From Bacteroidota bacterium (GTDB lineage Bacteria > Bacteroidota > Bacteroidia > Bacteroidales > VadinHA17): a DNA stretch of 5,558 bases. A program made the position numbers and the translations under genes. The DNA is taken from positions 1 to 5,558 of the forward strand of contig DAOWNN010000168.1 in NCBI GenBank assembly GCA_030642585.1, given 5' to 3'. Position 1 is the stretch's first letter. Every line of letters begins with the position of its first letter. Positions 4,932 to 5,558 of the stretch are shown piece after piece. The notes below the pieces were generated by a model, which had not been told where the DNA came from, did not search any database, and saw only the letters and a list, made by a program, of their open reading frames with translations.

Positions 4932-4986
4932 AAAGAAATTTACACCCGATTCTAATAAAACTTTTATGATTTTATCCGGAATGTTT

Positions 4987-5018
4987 TTTGTAAAATAAAA
5001 ATTAAACAACTAAATTTG
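4987..5018 (+). promoter_or_regulatory. Promoter of tRNA-Lys
   Basis: TTTG (4987-4990), 20 bp, then TAAATTTG (5011-5018): a full match to the Bacteroidota -33/-7 consensus. The start should fall near 5025, leaving a leader of about 20 nt before the tRNA. Confidence 0.75.
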
Positions 5019-5043
5019 CAAACTGATTTTTCAAAATTAGATT

Positions 5044-5116
5044 GATTCAGTAGCTCAGCTGGTAGAGCACATCCCTTTTAAGGATGGGGTCCTCGGTTCG
5101 AGACCGAGCTGAATCA
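5044..5116 (+). tRNA. tRNA-Lys (anticodon UUU)
   Basis: A complete 73-nt tRNA. The acceptor arms GATTCAG (5044-5050) and CTGAATC (5109-5115) pair over 7 bp, with discriminator A5116. The D arm is GCTC/GAGC around AGCTGGTA. The anticodon stem CATCC/GGATG holds the loop CTTTTAA, giving anticodon TTT at 5077-5079, which reads AAA and AAG. The variable loop is GGGTC and the T arm is CTCGG/CCGAG around TTCGAGA. The 3' CCA is not encoded (CAA follows the discriminator), so it must be added by tRNA nucleotidyltransferase. The gene stands alone with its own promoter and terminator. Confidence 0.97.
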
Positions 5117-5153
5117 CAAAAAAAGCTCACTGTTTGTGGGCTTTTTTTGTGAT
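5113..5153 (+). terminator. Strong intrinsic terminator overlapping the tRNA 3' end
   Basis: An 18-bp stem (left arm 5113-5130, right arm 5136-5153, loop TGTTT) with one G-T pair and otherwise perfect. The core is AAAAAAAGCTCAC against GTGGGCTTTTTTT, so the right arm supplies its own run of seven T. The outermost four bases of the left arm (ATCA) are the last bases of the tRNA. Confidence 0.88.
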
Positions 5154-5187
5154 CACGAGCAAACCCGACAGGTTTGCGAGTAATCAC
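5149..5187. repeat. Second hairpin sharing an arm with the tRNA terminator
   Basis: GCAAACC (5159-5165) and GGTTTGC (5171-5177) form a 7-bp stem with a 5-nt loop (CGACA). After a 5/5 mismatch, GTGAT (5149-5153) pairs with ATCAC (5183-5187). GTGAT is also the foot of the terminator stem, so the outer pairs of the two structures exclude each other. Confidence 0.55.
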
Positions 5188-5215
5188 TCCACTTGTGGCC
5201 TGACAGAAATGTTGA

Positions 5216-5254
5216 GCTTTTTCATTAGTGCTTACTGAAACAATACTAAAACAA
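5216..5254. repeat. 39-bp direct repeat, copy A
   Basis: It matches 5420-5458 at 35 of 39 positions without gaps, 204 bp apart. It begins GCTTTTTCATTAGTGC and ends with two imperfect 11-bp units, ACTGAAACAAT (5234-5244) and ACTAAAACAAA (5245-5255). No reading frame is shared convincingly. Confidence 0.75.
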
Positions 5255-5339
5255 AAATCAATTTACTGGCATTTTTTAAAGTCCCGTTTTGGTACCTTCG
5301 AAATTTCTCGCTCCTCCTTATGAATACTCACTATTAGGC

Positions 5340-5358
5340 CATTTCCGGCCTGGAAATG
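5340..5358. repeat. Perfect 7-bp inverted repeat with 5-nt centre
   Basis: CATTTCC (5340-5346), GGCCT, GGAAATG (5352-5358). The 7-5-7 geometry is the same as in the stem at 5159-5177, though the sequence differs. It lies between the two 39-bp repeats. Confidence 0.5.
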
Positions 5359-5419
5359 CTTTATAGCAGTTTTCGACTAATCTGGCAAAATGGTCTAAAA
5401 AAAACATCGAAAGGGCAAG

Positions 5420-5458
5420 GCTTTTTCATTTGTGCTTACTGCAACAATACTGCAACAA
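5420..5458. repeat. 39-bp direct repeat, copy B
   Basis: Partner of 5216-5254. Here the two internal 11-bp units are nearly identical: ACTGCAACAAT (5438-5448) and ACTGCAACAAA (5449-5459). The copy ends 7 bp past the stop codon of the partial gene at the right edge. Confidence 0.75.
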
Positions 5459-5465
5459 ATAACGC

Positions 5466-5558
5466 TTACTTATGTTCTTCTTTAGATTTTTTTGGAATCT
5501 TTCCTTTTAAGTCCAAGAGTTTCTTCTTGGCTGATTCAATTTTCTCTTTCTTTTTCAA
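5466..5558 (-). CDS. C-terminal end of an unidentified protein (partial)
   Basis: The minus-strand frame is open from the window edge at 5558 to a TAA at 5466-5468 and encodes 30 residues: LKKKEKIESAKKKLLDLKGK then IPKKSKEEHK. The tail is very rich in Lys and Glu and probably helical, a common kind of C-terminus, and it does not identify a family. The gene's body and start lie outside the window. Its position next to repeats and a tRNA would fit an integrase or other element-borne gene, but that is a guess. The open frame could also be chance, since it is short and A/T-rich. Confidence 0.4.
   Translation of the reverse strand: MKKKEKIESAKKKLLDLKGKIPKKSKEEHK

Larger units (their letters stand above)
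5154..5465. other. Non-coding stretch between tRNA terminator and partial gene
   Basis: About 310 bp with stops in all frames and no start followed by protein-like sequence. It holds two 39-bp direct repeats, two 7-5-7 inverted repeats, a short palindrome CCACTTGTGG (5189-5198) and a TTTCGA/TCGAAA pair (5371-5376, 5407-5412). The setting beside a tRNA 3' end would suit the edge of an integrated element, but no integrase domain is visible. Confidence 0.55.

Noticed and set aside
4815..5009. 64-codon minus-strand reading frame next to the tRNA
   Set aside because: Its C-terminal half is the translated inverted repeat, and it runs against the tRNA promoter.

Overview
This window looks like chromosomal DNA from a low-GC member of the Bacteroidota, probably Bacteroidia or Flavobacteriia. 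The evidence is three proteins of the DUF4252 type, which is essentially a Bacteroidota family; A/T-rich translation starts without clear Shine-Dalgarno sites; and two good matches (tRNA-Lys and sigma gene) plus one partial match (SDR gene) to the Bacteroidota housekeeping promoter (TTTG, about 19-20 bp, TAnnTTTG). Every protein gene lies on the minus strand, so transcription runs from high to low coordinates. The one tRNA is on the plus strand.

Layout from right to left. The right edge (5466-5558) holds the last 30 codons of an unidentified Lys/Glu-rich minus-strand protein. Next comes about 310 bp of non-coding DNA (5154-5465) with two copies of a 39-bp direct repeat and two short inverted repeats. 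Then come tRNA-Lys(UUU), its strong terminator and a well-formed promoter. A gap of about 380 bp (4664-5043) carries a large inverted repeat. After it lies a two-gene unit: a short-chain dehydrogenase/reductase (SDR) followed by a hotdog-fold acyl-CoA thioesterase that probably starts at TTG. A repeat-rich gap (2908-3413) holds paired hairpins and pieces that look like dispersed intergenic repeats.

The left half is a regulatory and envelope locus. A secreted DUF4252 protein (2395-2907) appears to be its own transcription unit, closed by a hairpin. It is followed by what looks like a four-gene operon: ECF sigma factor (1693-2241), a one-pass membrane protein that is probably its anti-sigma factor and whose start overlaps the sigma gene by 44 nt (1113-1736), a second secreted DUF4252 protein (559-1086), and a diverged DUF4252-like lipoprotein (17-547).

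My reading is a cell-envelope signalling unit: the membrane protein holds the sigma factor, and the exported DUF4252 proteins are its output, its sensors, or both. The sigma promoter carries two interleaved inverted repeats. The separate DUF4252 gene has a possible ECF-type promoter, which suggests a feedback circuit. The gene families are known. The circuit, the function of DUF4252 and the role of the repeats are inference.
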